A stretch of DNA of 30,968 nucleotides from a virus. Positions within the stretch are counted from its first letter, which is position 1, and each line of letters begins with the position of its first letter. The notes beneath the pieces are model-generated. The model worked only from the letters and a program-made list of their open reading frames with translations, did not search any database and was not told the origin of the DNA. Position numbers and translations under genes: made by a program. Shown here in pieces: positions 7,882 to 15,688 of the stretch. The stretch lies in IMG/VR virus record IMGVR_UViG_3300037963_005455, positions 1-30,968 of that record. One strand, 5' to 3'.

Positions 7882-8482
7882 TCAAAAATATTTAGTATTC
7901 GATACTGAAACAGAAGGTTTAAATTTATTCTCTTCTAAAACATGGCAGCTATCTTGGATAGTCTGTCAGGGAAACAAGACATTAGAAACTCATGACGAGT
8001 TTATAATTCACAAAGAATTAAATATCCCTGAAGTAGTCAAGAAGATCACGGGGTTTAATTGGGATACTTATAACAGAAAAGCTAAACCTTTAGACGAGGT
8101 TTGGAGCAAGTTCGAAAAGTATATATTTGACCCTCAATACATTGTAGTGGGACAAAACCTTTTAGGCTTCGATGTTTACATGCTTGCTGTATTACAAAGG
8201 CTGTTGGGTCAAGAGCCAGATTATTCTTACTTGCCTCGTATTTTAGACACAAGAGCTTTAGGCAAAGCTTACAGAGAAGAGCTAGAGAGACCTAAAGGCA
8301 ACTTGCTTAGTTGGCAATATAAGATAATTAATGACAGAAGCCTCAAGGCAAAGGTTTCGCAAAACCAACTTTTAAAGTTTTTTGATATAGAATTTGATGA
8401 GAGCAAGCTACACAATGCTCTTTACGATATTAAGATGTGCTACCAAGTATTTCTTAAGCTTAAAAAACACATGGATTTATAA
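7868..8482 (+). CDS. DnaQ-like 3'-5' exonuclease (DEDDh)
   Basis: 204 aa proofreading-type exonuclease. ExoI motif FDTETEG gives D12 and E14; ExoII VGQNLLGFDVYML gives D102; ExoIII HNALYDIKMCYQV gives H182 and D187. The complete DEDDh set is therefore present. Length is close to the catalytic half of the Pol III epsilon subunit, and no separate clamp-binding tail is apparent. It lies between the PHP and polymerase genes with overlaps of 14 nt and 1 nt (TAATG), so the three should be made in similar amounts. It is expected to proofread for the adjacent polymerase. The order PHP-Exo-Pol recalls PolC, where the exonuclease is inserted in the PHP domain. Confidence 0.85.
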   Translation: MLPSNQKYLVFDTETEGLNLFSSKTWQLSWIVCQGNKTLETHDEFIIHKELNIPEVVKKITGFNWDTYNRKAKPLDEVWSKFEKYIFDPQYIVVGQNLLGFDVYMLAVLQRLLGQEPDYSYLPRILDTRALGKAYREELERPKGNLLSWQYKIINDRSLKAKVSQNQLLKFFDIEFDESKLHNALYDIKMCYQVFLKLKKHMDL

Positions 8483-11037
8483 TGTTTGAAGACTTTACAC
8501 CATATGATGATTGCGAACCTGCGGGAGTTGAGCTTCCCAAAACAATCGTTGACCCTACTAAGCTAGAAGAAATAGGGCTTGGCCCTGATAGTTCTACAAA
8601 AGAGATTCTATATGAGCTAGCCAGAAAAGGTTTGCGTGATAAAGGTATCACAAAATATGAAAATAAAAAAGTTTATTTTGATAGAGCAAAGCAAGAGTTA
8701 GAAACTTTTGAAGAGCTTGGTTTTACAGATTATATATTGCTTAACTGGGACGTTTTAAATTTTTGTCATGACAATAATATTCCAACTGGTGCTGGCCGTG
8801 GTTCTGCTGCTGGCTCTCTTGTTCTATATCTGCTCGGAGTAACAAACATTGACCCAATTCCCCACGATTTGTTTTTTGAGAGATTTGTGTCTAAATCTAG
8901 GGCAAAGAAAGTTACTGATAAAAGAGGTAAAGAGTTTCTAGTTGGAAGCCTTTTACCCGATGTAGATTCAGATATTTCTTACGAGCAAAGGTATAAAGTC
9001 ATTCAATATATTGAGCGCAAGCACGAAGGAAAGACTGCTAAAATACTAACCTTTAACACCTTTAGCGCCAAACTGTGCATAAGGGAAGCTACGAAATACT
9101 TTGACGAAGTAAAAGAAGACCAAGCTAATCAAGTATCAGACATGATACCTAAACTGCACGGCAACGTGTTTCCCTTAGAGCAAGCCAGAGAAGAAAGTGG
9201 TAAATTTAAAAAATGGGCAAGAGATCACAAAAGGACTTTTAAAAATGCATTAAAAATAGAGAACTTACCGAAGAATACTGGAGTCCACCCATCTGGCATA
9301 GCAATCTGTTCTGAGAAAATAGAGAACGTAGTCCCATTGCAAAAAACTAAAGACGGAGATTTAGTGACAGGTTACGACATGTCAGATGTTGCCGACCTAA
9401 TGGTTAAGTTTGATATTCTTGGATTAAGAACTCTAACAATTGCACATAAGACATGTCAAAAGGTAGGCATAAAAATTGAGGACATAGATCCAAATTCGAA
9501 AATTATCTACGACATTTTACAAGACTTTAGACACCCTGTAGGTCTTTTCCAGATCTCTGCGGAAACAAATTTTAAGGTTTGCAAGCAGATAAAACCTGAA
9601 AACTTAAATGAACTTTCAGATGTTGTTGCTCTTGCTCGTCCAGCGGCACTTGAGTTTGTAGACACATATAAAGATAACAAAAACAATTCTTTAGTTCATG
9701 AAGTCCACCCTGATCTAGACAAGATATTATCTTGGTCTAAATATGTGATTTTGTATCAAGAGCAGTTAATGCAGATAGCGAATAAAGTTTTTGGACTTAC
9801 ACTTGAAGAAGCAGAGGTTCTTAGGAGAATAGTCGGCAAGAAAAAAGTGGACGAAATGCCTAAATGGAAAGACAGAATTTACGAAGCCGCCTCATCTAGA
9901 GGATTAACAGAAGAAATAGCTGACTTTTATTGGAATTCATTAATAGCCGCTTCTCATTACTCTTTTAATAAATCTCATAGTTTTGCTTATGCTGATCTAG
10001 CGGCAAAAACAGTTTACTTAAAGCAGAAACACACCCAAGAGTTTTTCCTATCTGTCCTTGAATGTGCAGCCTTTGATCCAGAGCCTCTAACAACGATAGC
10101 TGGAGTGACAGAGGAGCTTGCAGATTTCGGGATAAAAATGTTACCACCATGTCTGTTTAAATCTGACTTTGATTTTAAAATTGAAGGCGATAACATTAGG
10201 TATGGCTTGAATAGTATTAAAGGCATTTCATTAAAAGCAATAGAGAACCTTATTGACTTTAGAGGTATAGAGTTTTCTAACAAATATGAAGTTTTCTTAG
10301 CTGCCAAGCAGTGCGGTATCAACATATCTGTGCTCGCGGCTCTTATACAAGCTGGGACTATGGACCATGCGGGTAAGAACAGAACTCGCATGGTCCTAGA
10401 GGCTCAAACTTTCAATCTACTTACAGATAGAGAAAAGAGAAACTTTTGTAAGTTGGGAGATAGATTTGGTTATGATATACTCGCAGCGATATCAGAAGCT
10501 AGGGGTAGTAAAATATTAGGAGACGATAATAAACCAATAATGTCCGATAGCAGATTCGAAACATTTTCTAAGAAGTTTGATGGATACAGAAAAATTTATA
10601 ACAATAATAGAAAACACGAAAAGTTTGCCACATGGAGATATGAAACACAACTACTAGGTTATAGCTACTCTCATAATTTAAGAGATTGTCTCAAAGACAG
10701 ATGGGACAACTTATCTGATATAAAAAGGCTTGATGATTTTTATGACAAAGAGAGATTTTCAATTGCTGGAGAAGTAAAAGATTTTTTCTCTCGCACATCT
10801 CAAAATGGTAATAGATATATGATAATCTCTCTCGCAGACAATACGGCTACAAAAAACTTTTTATTCATGGACACAAGAAACGAAGATAGTCTTAGTCAAT
10901 TTTTAATTAATAATAAATTAAAAAAAGGACAAGTTGTTAAGGCAGATGGCTCTAAAAGCAGAGATACCTTTTTTGTAAACAATCTCTCCATTGTTGAAGG
11001 AGCAGATATCTACATGAAGCTTAGAGAAGTAAAATAG
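8482..11037 (+). CDS. DNA polymerase III alpha, polymerase part without PHP
   Basis: 851 aa C-family polymerase that starts where the PHP domain normally ends. Seen: GAGRGSAAGS at residues 103-112 and GVTNIDPIPHDLFFERF at 119-135, the canonical palm block; LPDVDSDI at 158-165, supplying the paired catalytic Asp of the PDxDxD motif; VKFDILGLRTLT at 308-319, with D311 as the third catalytic Asp; and YSFNKSHSFAYADLAAK, the fingers motif. A C-terminal OB-fold-like stretch (FSIAGEVKDFF...YMIISLADNT) follows a tandem-helix region. All key residues are present, so activity is expected. No obvious sliding clamp or clamp loader is visible here. It overlaps the exonuclease gene (TAATG) and the ATPase gene (TAGTG). 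Confidence 0.92.
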   Translation: MFEDFTPYDDCEPAGVELPKTIVDPTKLEEIGLGPDSSTKEILYELARKGLRDKGITKYENKKVYFDRAKQELETFEELGFTDYILLNWDVLNFCHDNNIPTGAGRGSAAGSLVLYLLGVTNIDPIPHDLFFERFVSKSRAKKVTDKRGKEFLVGSLLPDVDSDISYEQRYKVIQYIERKHEGKTAKILTFNTFSAKLCIREATKYFDEVKEDQANQVSDMIPKLHGNVFPLEQAREESGKFKKWARDHKRTFKNALKIENLPKNTGVHPSGIAICSEKIENVVPLQKTKDGDLVTGYDMSDVADLMVKFDILGLRTLTIAHKTCQKVGIKIEDIDPNSKIIYDILQDFRHPVGLFQISAETNFKVCKQIKPENLNELSDVVALARPAALEFVDTYKDNKNNSLVHEVHPDLDKILSWSKYVILYQEQLMQIANKVFGLTLEEAEVLRRIVGKKKVDEMPKWKDRIYEAASSRGLTEEIADFYWNSLIAASHYSFNKSHSFAYADLAAKTVYLKQKHTQEFFLSVLECAAFDPEPLTTIAGVTEELADFGIKMLPPCLFKSDFDFKIEGDNIRYGLNSIKGISLKAIENLIDFRGIEFSNKYEVFLAAKQCGINISVLAALIQAGTMDHAGKNRTRMVLEAQTFNLLTDREKRNFCKLGDRFGYDILAAISEARGSKILGDDNKPIMSDSRFETFSKKFDGYRKIYNNNRKHEKFATWRYETQLLGYSYSHNLRDCLKDRWDNLSDIKRLDDFYDKERFSIAGEVKDFFSRTSQNGNRYMIISLADNTATKNFLFMDTRNEDSLSQFLINNKLKKGQVVKADGSKSRDTFFVNNLSIVEGADIYMKLREVK

Positions 11038-13385
11038 TGAAAAAACTTCCATTAACACCTCATATCGAGGGGGTTTTAGAAAAAGCCCAAGACCTATCTA
11101 TTATCCTCAAAAGGAATGGTGTAGACTTAGATTTGTTCTTCCATTGCTTTTTAAGTGACTTAAGTCTCTCTTGCACCTCTGTATTTAAGAAGGTGCATGT
11201 AGACCCTAAAGAGTGGTTAAAAGAATCGCGTTACTTTTTAAGTAAAAAAAGAGAAAACAAAAATGTTAAAAGAACAATCAAAACAGATGTAAGAAAACTC
11301 TTGGCATCTGCTGAGTCAATAGCAGAAGAAAATTTTGATTTAGATTACATACCACCTGAAGTGATCTTAATGACCTTTTTCGACAAGTCTCACAGTCCTA
11401 AGGTTGTTAAGAAACTATATCCAAATAAAAATAAAAAGGCAGACGCAACTGTTTTAGGATTTATAACAGAATGCTCTTTAGCTGTAAAAGATTTTGAATT
11501 AGATGAAATTGTCAATCCCCTTGAAACAGATGTAGAGACTCCAGAAGACTGGATTGACATGTTTGACGAAAATGAAATTTTGTCTCAGTTCGCAGAAAAC
11601 TTAAACGTAAAAGCTTTAAATAAAGAGTTCGATAAGATTGTTGATTTTGATGGCAAGATAGAAGAATTAGCTACTGTTCTATGCAGAAAAAAGAAACCCA
11701 ACGCCATTCTCGTTGGTCCAGCAGGAACAGGCAAGACATCTCTAGTGGAAGGTTTGGCGGCAAAAATTGTTGCAGGAGATGCTCCAGAACTTATTGCTAA
11801 TAAAGTTATATACTCTGTCAGCTTATCGAGAATGGTTGCAGGAACTGAATATAGAGGGCAGTTTGAGAAAAGACTAGAAGACTTTGTTAACGAGGCTAAA
11901 AAATATACAAATTTAATTCTGTTTATTGATGAAGTTCATACTTTAATTGGCGCGGGAGGAGCTACGAATAATTCTTTAGAAGCTTCTAATATATTAAAAC
12001 CAGAGCTTGCTAGAGGAACGATAAGCTGTATTGGGGCTACGACGATTAACGAGTATACTAATACCATTAAAAAAGATACGGCTTTAGACAGACGCTTTGA
12101 AAGAGTAACAATAAGAGAACCTTCTAGATTTCAAATGGAAGAAATCTTACCCACGATTGTTTCTTACTACGAAGAGTTTCATGGGGTTAAATATTCTGAA
12201 AGATTTCTTAATAACATTATTGGCTATTGTGAGAGATATATTCCCAATAAGTTTTACCCTGACAAAGCTATAGATGTAATTGACCACTGCGGTGCTCAAG
12301 CAAAAGTGAATTACTGGCATGTCACACCTTCAATAAAAGCTATACAGGTAGAAACAGTTGAAGCTGCCTTAGATCCAGATAAAGACCATTCTGAGCTACT
12401 AGAGAAACTTAATGAGAGTTTAGAAAAATGGACGGAGGGAGTCTCAAATGAAACGCCAGAAGTTAAACTAAAACACTTAAAAGATTTCTTTGATAAAAAG
12501 AAAAATCCTTTAAACAACAAGAAGATAGTCAACAAGCTATTTCAGTGTCTTAATTCTAGCTTAATAGGTCAAAAAACACTATTAGATAAACTAAAGGAAA
12601 GAATTATACTTTCCAGTCTTGGGTTAAAAAAATCAGATAACTTTTCCTCTCCTGATTGTTTTGTTGTTAGCGGTAATCAGTTCGCAGGTAAATCATATTT
12701 TATTGATTTGCTAAAAAATTCATTACAAAAACACGGCATAAATGTTCTGTCTTATAGCGGAGTTCATTTTGCTGATCATTTTGCCCCGCACAAGATAGCC
12801 TCATCGCAAGGATCTAATACATCTATATGCGAGAAGATATTAATTTCTCCGAATAGTGTTTTACTTATTGATGATTTTCACAAAATAGATAATTCCGCTA
12901 TTCCTATTTTTAACCAAATTTTAAAGCACGGTTATTTTGAGATGAACAATGGAGATATTGCAGATTTTTCTAATTGTAAAATATTCTTAACTTGCCCCTT
13001 GTCTAGTAGCCAGTCTTCTATGGGCTTTCAAACCCCCAAGCAAAGCAAGGATGATCTAATGATGCACCCAGATCTTATCTCTCAAGTAGATGACTATTTT
13101 ATTCTCAAGGAATTGTCAGACAAAGAACTCAGAAGGCTGTTGTGGATGAAATTAAAAAGATTAAAAAATAGACTAGAAGACAATGATATTTCCTTAAATG
13201 TCAACTTTGAGTATATTAAAAATATTGTCAACGAGCTAAAAGATGACAAAAATAAAACACAAGCTTTAAGTGAGAAAATTTTATCAGAGATAACTCCATA
13301 CATTTCTGAGACAATTTTATCTGGAGAAGAGGAAGTGAAACTTTTAGTTGATAAAAAACAAGTTAATGCCGATCATATTGCGTGA
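11037..13385 (+). CDS. ClpA/ClpC-like double AAA+ ATPase
   Basis: 782 aa, GTG start overlapping the polymerase stop (TAGTG). Residues ~10-130 look like a diverged Clp N-domain. D1 is canonical: Walker A GPAGTGKT 227-234, pore loop GTEYRGQFEKR 269-279, Walker B LFIDEV 295-300, Arg-finger region DRRFERV 351-357. D2 is degenerate: Walker A GNQFAGKS 546-553 is kept, Walker B ends IDDF instead of DE (609-614), and the usual Arg finger ('FRNRLD') appears as ISQVDD. A long ClpB M-domain is absent, so it is ClpA/ClpC-type. In D2, MGF (662-664) sits where ClpA carries its ClpP-docking IGL loop. It probably remodels or unfolds proteins; a replisome-related role is suggested only by position. Confidence 0.85.
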   Translation: MKKLPLTPHIEGVLEKAQDLSIILKRNGVDLDLFFHCFLSDLSLSCTSVFKKVHVDPKEWLKESRYFLSKKRENKNVKRTIKTDVRKLLASAESIAEENFDLDYIPPEVILMTFFDKSHSPKVVKKLYPNKNKKADATVLGFITECSLAVKDFELDEIVNPLETDVETPEDWIDMFDENEILSQFAENLNVKALNKEFDKIVDFDGKIEELATVLCRKKKPNAILVGPAGTGKTSLVEGLAAKIVAGDAPELIANKVIYSVSLSRMVAGTEYRGQFEKRLEDFVNEAKKYTNLILFIDEVHTLIGAGGATNNSLEASNILKPELARGTISCIGATTINEYTNTIKKDTALDRRFERVTIREPSRFQMEEILPTIVSYYEEFHGVKYSERFLNNIIGYCERYIPNKFYPDKAIDVIDHCGAQAKVNYWHVTPSIKAIQVETVEAALDPDKDHSELLEKLNESLEKWTEGVSNETPEVKLKHLKDFFDKKKNPLNNKKIVNKLFQCLNSSLIGQKTLLDKLKERIILSSLGLKKSDNFSSPDCFVVSGNQFAGKSYFIDLLKNSLQKHGINVLSYSGVHFADHFAPHKIASSQGSNTSICEKILISPNSVLLIDDFHKIDNSAIPIFNQILKHGYFEMNNGDIADFSNCKIFLTCPLSSSQSSMGFQTPKQSKDDLMMHPDLISQVDDYFILKELSDKELRRLLWMKLKRLKNRLEDNDISLNVNFEYIKNIVNELKDDKNKTQALSEKILSEITPYISETILSGEEEVKLLVDKKQVNADHIA

Positions 13386-13546
13386 GAGGCTCTTCTGCTA
13401 AAAAAATTAGGAAACTTATTGGATACGATAAAAAAAACGACAATCCTATTCAAAAAAAACTTTACAAGAAATTAAAAGCACAGTATCTTGCTATGGGCGC
13501 AGAGAAATTCTGGAAAAGCGTCGAAGGAAGATTTAACCAATATTAA
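13382..13546 (+). CDS. small basic hypothetical protein
   Basis: 54 aa from a GTG at 13382 that overlaps the ATPase stop as GTGA, ending with TAA at 13544-13546. The short length would make it easy to miss. It is rich in Lys/Arg (for example KKIRKLIGYDKK and KKLYKKLKAQY) with an aromatic C-terminus (KFWKSVEGRFNQY). There is no membrane segment or Cys pair. The coupled start and the lack of any other gene in the gap support translation. It may bind nucleic acid or a replication protein, by composition and position only. Confidence 0.65.
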   Translation: MRGSSAKKIRKLIGYDKKNDNPIQKKLYKKLKAQYLAMGAEKFWKSVEGRFNQY

Positions 13547-13548
13547 TT

Positions 13549-13764
13549 ATGGACGAAAACACAAAAGAAAAGAGTGACTGGAGCAAGCGTGAATTAGGCG
13601 CTCTCTGGAGAATTGACGGACAAAAACAATCTTACTACAGTGGAGAAATTAAAGGCTCCAATGGCGATAAGATTAAAATCGTCTGTTTCCCTAATTCCTT
13701 TAAAGAAAAAGGATCTAATCAGCCTGATATCAGGATTTATGCTAGCAAGGAGGACAACGAATAA
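13549..13764 (+). CDS. small DUF736-like hypothetical protein
   Basis: 71 aa. The layout ELGALWR, then YYSGEIKG, then KIVCFPNS and PDIRIYAS resembles the small beta-strand proteins often labelled DUF736 or 'ssDNA-binding-like' in phages and conjugative elements ('g.lWk....y.sG.i......v.f.N..k...PDyri'). I recognise the pattern but cannot confirm it. It lies 2 nt after the 54-aa gene and overlaps the next gene by 1 nt (TAATG). Confidence 0.65.
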   Translation: MDENTKEKSDWSKRELGALWRIDGQKQSYYSGEIKGSNGDKIKIVCFPNSFKEKGSNQPDIRIYASKEDNE

Positions 13765-13991
13765 TGTCTGAAGAAGACTTAAAAAAGCTCAAACACATGC
13801 TGACAGCAGAGATGGTTTCTAGGGTATCTCTTGCTGAAGCTGTCAACATTATGCACAATCTTGCTGTAAACGAGGTTGAAACAAATGTAGACAATATGTC
13901 AGATGAGGAAAAGCAATCTGCCCTAGAGGAACTACAAGCTAGAGTCAAAAAAGCCGCTGAAGAAAAAACAGAGGCTGAAAGCGCAGAATAA
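13764..13991 (+). CDS. small acidic coiled-coil hypothetical protein
   Basis: 75 aa with an AAGGAGG ribosome-binding site at 13747-13753, one of the clearer Shine-Dalgarno sequences in the window, 10 nt before the ATG. It is almost wholly helical, with a charged coiled-coil-like C-terminal half (DEEKQSALEELQARVKKAAEE). No known family. The start overlaps the upstream stop (TAATG). Confidence 0.68.
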   Translation: MSEEDLKKLKHMLTAEMVSRVSLAEAVNIMHNLAVNEVETNVDNMSDEEKQSALEELQARVKKAAEEKTEAESAE

Positions 13992-14004
13992 GTGTAAGAC
14001 ACTT
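13990..14004. promoter_or_regulatory. perfect 6-bp inverted repeat before a start codon
   Basis: AAGTGT-AAG-ACACTT is a perfect inverted repeat ending 3 nt before the ATG at 14008. In RNA it would form a hairpin at the initiation site; in DNA it could be a small operator. There is no U-run, so it is not a terminator. The function is unproven. Confidence 0.35.
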
Positions 14005-14007
14005 AAA

Positions 14008-14490
14008 ATGCCTTACACCATCACATTTCCAGATAGGAAATTGTATCAAAGTCTCTCCTTTGATGCTGATATAAAATTCCCTCAACTCTCAGAATATACA
14101 AAAAAATTTTGGGTTTTAAGAGAATATCAGAAAACAGGGGCAGAGGCTTTTTTGTCTAAAGCGAAAGAAAAAGACGATAAAGTTAAAACTTTTTCCTCTT
14201 TTTCTATAGAAAAATCGTTTGAGGATGACGAGCTAGTTGTAGAGTTAGTTGAAAACATTAAGTTTTTTGATGATTTTGATTATTTTGCAAAAGCAGAAAT
14301 AGAAGAAACTGGTGATGAAGAGCTTGATGCATTGTTAAATGAAGTTAAGCTTTCTGATTTTAATAAAAGAAAAATTATAGATGCTTTTGGTATAAAAGCT
14401 GACACAGAATTTTTTGATTTTAAAGAGGAAGAAGATTGCCAAAAAGAATGCGAAGAAGATTGCAGTTGCGATTGTAGTGAGAGCGAATAG
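14008..14490 (+). CDS. acidic hypothetical protein with Cys-rich tail
   Basis: 160 aa, not recognised. It is strongly acidic, with repeated Phe/Asp patches (KFFDDFDYFAKAEIEE). The last 17 residues hold five Cys (C144, C148, C152, C154, C156) among Glu/Asp, as in a metal-binding tail. Its 3' end overlaps the heptose epimerase by 14 nt if that gene starts at the GTG at 14477, the same overlap length as two other junctions in the window (6133-6146 and 7868-7881). Confidence 0.7.
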   Translation: MPYTITFPDRKLYQSLSFDADIKFPQLSEYTKKFWVLREYQKTGAEAFLSKAKEKDDKVKTFSSFSIEKSFEDDELVVELVENIKFFDDFDYFAKAEIEETGDEELDALLNEVKLSDFNKRKIIDAFGIKADTEFFDFKEEEDCQKECEEDCSCDCSESE

Positions 14491-15319
14491 AGTTTTAATT
14501 ACTGGGGCGGGAGGATTTATTGGGTCCAACCTCGCATCTTTCCTAGAGCATAGAGGATACGATGTAACTAGGTTTGATATAAATCTTGGTAATTCTGGTC
14601 AGCCAGATATCTTAAACCAAGATATAGTTATACATCTTGGTGCTAATTCTAGCACAACAGAAACAGATGTTAAAAAAATCATAGAGCAAAATTTTGAATA
14701 CTCAAAAAAACTTTATGAAACTTGCTCTCAGATAGATGTTAAGTTTCAATATGCTAGTAGTGCATCTGTTTATGGAATTTCTAAAACTTTCAACGAATCT
14801 GATTTTTGTAAGCCATTAAGTCCATACGCTTTTAGTAAATACATGTTCGATTGTTGGTTAATGAATCAAGATTATCCATATCAAGGATTCAGATACTTTA
14901 ATGTATATGGACTAGGCGAAGATAAAAAAGGCAAACAAGCTAGCCCTGTTTCTAAATTTATTAAACAAGCGCAAAGAAATGGCGAGATAACACTTTTCGA
15001 GAAAAGTGAAAAATATAAAAGAGATTTTGTTTCTGTAAATGATGTTTGTGAGATTCATTACAGAATGCTAAACCTTGATTGTTCAGGCGTTTATAATGTA
15101 GGCACAGGCCAAACAACTTCTTTTAAAGATGTGGCAGATATTATCAAGTCTCGCTCACATTGCGAAATTAAAGAAATACCTATGCCTAAAGAATTAAAAG
15201 GCCAATATCAGAAGTTTACAAAAGCGAACAACTCTAAGCTTATAGAAGCAATAGGGGATTACAAATGGGAGACTATAGAAGAATATGTGGAGGAGAATAT
15301 AGATGTTTACCTTAATTAA
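14477..15319 (+). CDS. hldD: ADP-L-glycero-D-manno-heptose 6-epimerase-like SDR
   Basis: 280 aa from the GTG at 14477; an upstream ATG at 14414 would add a Lys-rich stretch lying wholly inside the previous gene, so the GTG is preferred. Seen: GAGGFIGS (10-17), GANSSTTETD (55-64), ASSASVYG (93-100), Y117 and K121 of YxxxK, FRYFNVYG (138-145), KRDFVSVNDV, SGVYNVGTGQTTSF and LKGQYQKFTKA. These blocks line up one by one with E. coli HldD (GACSSTTEWD, YASSAATYG, GFRYFNVYG, FKRDFVYVGDV, GTGRAESF, LKGRYQAFTQAD). HldD epimerises ADP-D,D-heptose to ADP-L,D-heptose for LPS inner core. The kinase and nucleotidyltransferase genes of the same pathway lie about 6 kb downstream. Confidence 0.88.
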   Translation: MRANRVLITGAGGFIGSNLASFLEHRGYDVTRFDINLGNSGQPDILNQDIVIHLGANSSTTETDVKKIIEQNFEYSKKLYETCSQIDVKFQYASSASVYGISKTFNESDFCKPLSPYAFSKYMFDCWLMNQDYPYQGFRYFNVYGLGEDKKGKQASPVSKFIKQAQRNGEITLFEKSEKYKRDFVSVNDVCEIHYRMLNLDCSGVYNVGTGQTTSFKDVADIIKSRSHCEIKEIPMPKELKGQYQKFTKANNSKLIEAIGDYKWETIEEYVEENIDVYLN

Positions 15320-15569
15320 ATCTGTTTTAAAATCAATTGAGTTATTTTTATCTTTAAAAAATAAGACTTTCTATCTACAATTAAAACGAGACCATGAAGA
15401 AGAAAGAAAAAGAATTATCCAAGAACTTGAAGACATTAGGACTAATGGCGGTGATGCCGACCGTGCTGATCTCTTGCGCGACGAACTCATCCGTGAAGAC
15501 AACTCCTTTAAACATCTATCAACCTTCTACTCTCAGTTTGACAAAAGGGACTCCAATAGAGACAAGTAA
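15303..15569 (+). CDS. small amphipathic coiled-coil protein, possible i-spanin partner
   Basis: 88 aa. The N-terminus (FTLIKSVLKSIELFLSL) is hydrophobic but broken by Lys/Glu, so a clean transmembrane helix is doubtful; a charged helical segment (EEERKRIIQELEDIR) and RADLLRDELIREDN follow. Its last 176 nt are overlapped in another frame by an o-spanin-like lipoprotein gene, the classical Rz/Rz1 layout, which suggests the i-spanin role. If it is not a spanin it is a small phage protein of unknown function. It overlaps the epimerase gene end by 17 nt. Confidence 0.55.
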   Translation: MFTLIKSVLKSIELFLSLKNKTFYLQLKRDHEEERKRIIQELEDIRTNGGDADRADLLRDELIREDNSFKHLSTFYSQFDKRDSNRDK

Positions 15570-15663
15570 AGGCATTTATATTCCACAGAAAGACGAAATT
15601 TGGCACTCTGATGCTAGATTTAGGAGGCTAGAAAGACAGCTTTATTTTCCTAGCGGAAAATAA
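15394..15663 (+). CDS. o-spanin-like outer-membrane lipoprotein (Rz1 type)
   Basis: 89 aa. A basic N-terminus is followed by a hydrophobic stretch (LGLMAVMPTVLISC) ending in a lipobox with C28 (L-I-S-C). The mature part is short and rich in Ser/Thr/Pro, typical of Rz1-type outer-membrane spanin subunits that fuse membranes at the end of lysis. The gene starts inside the preceding 88-aa gene, in a different frame, and extends 94 nt beyond it. The other lysis genes (holin, endolysin) are 1.4-3 kb downstream. The lipoprotein call is good; the spanin call is by architecture. Confidence 0.68.
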   Translation: MKKKEKELSKNLKTLGLMAVMPTVLISCATNSSVKTTPLNIYQPSTLSLTKGTPIETSKGIYIPQKDEIWHSDARFRRLERQLYFPSGK

Positions 15664-15688
15664 TTTGTTTTCAGTGTAGATTCTAGTA

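Noticed and set aside
7183-11037. A single PolC-like gene broken by frameshift or sequencing error
   Set aside because: The exonuclease in the middle is complete with its own start and stop, and all three genes have regular start/stop overlaps, so independent genes explain it better.
14414-14476. Upstream ATG for the heptose epimerase
   Set aside because: It adds a Lys-rich stretch encoded wholly within the preceding gene; the GTG at 14477 gives a normal N-terminus just before the NAD-binding motif and a 14-nt overlap like two other junctions.
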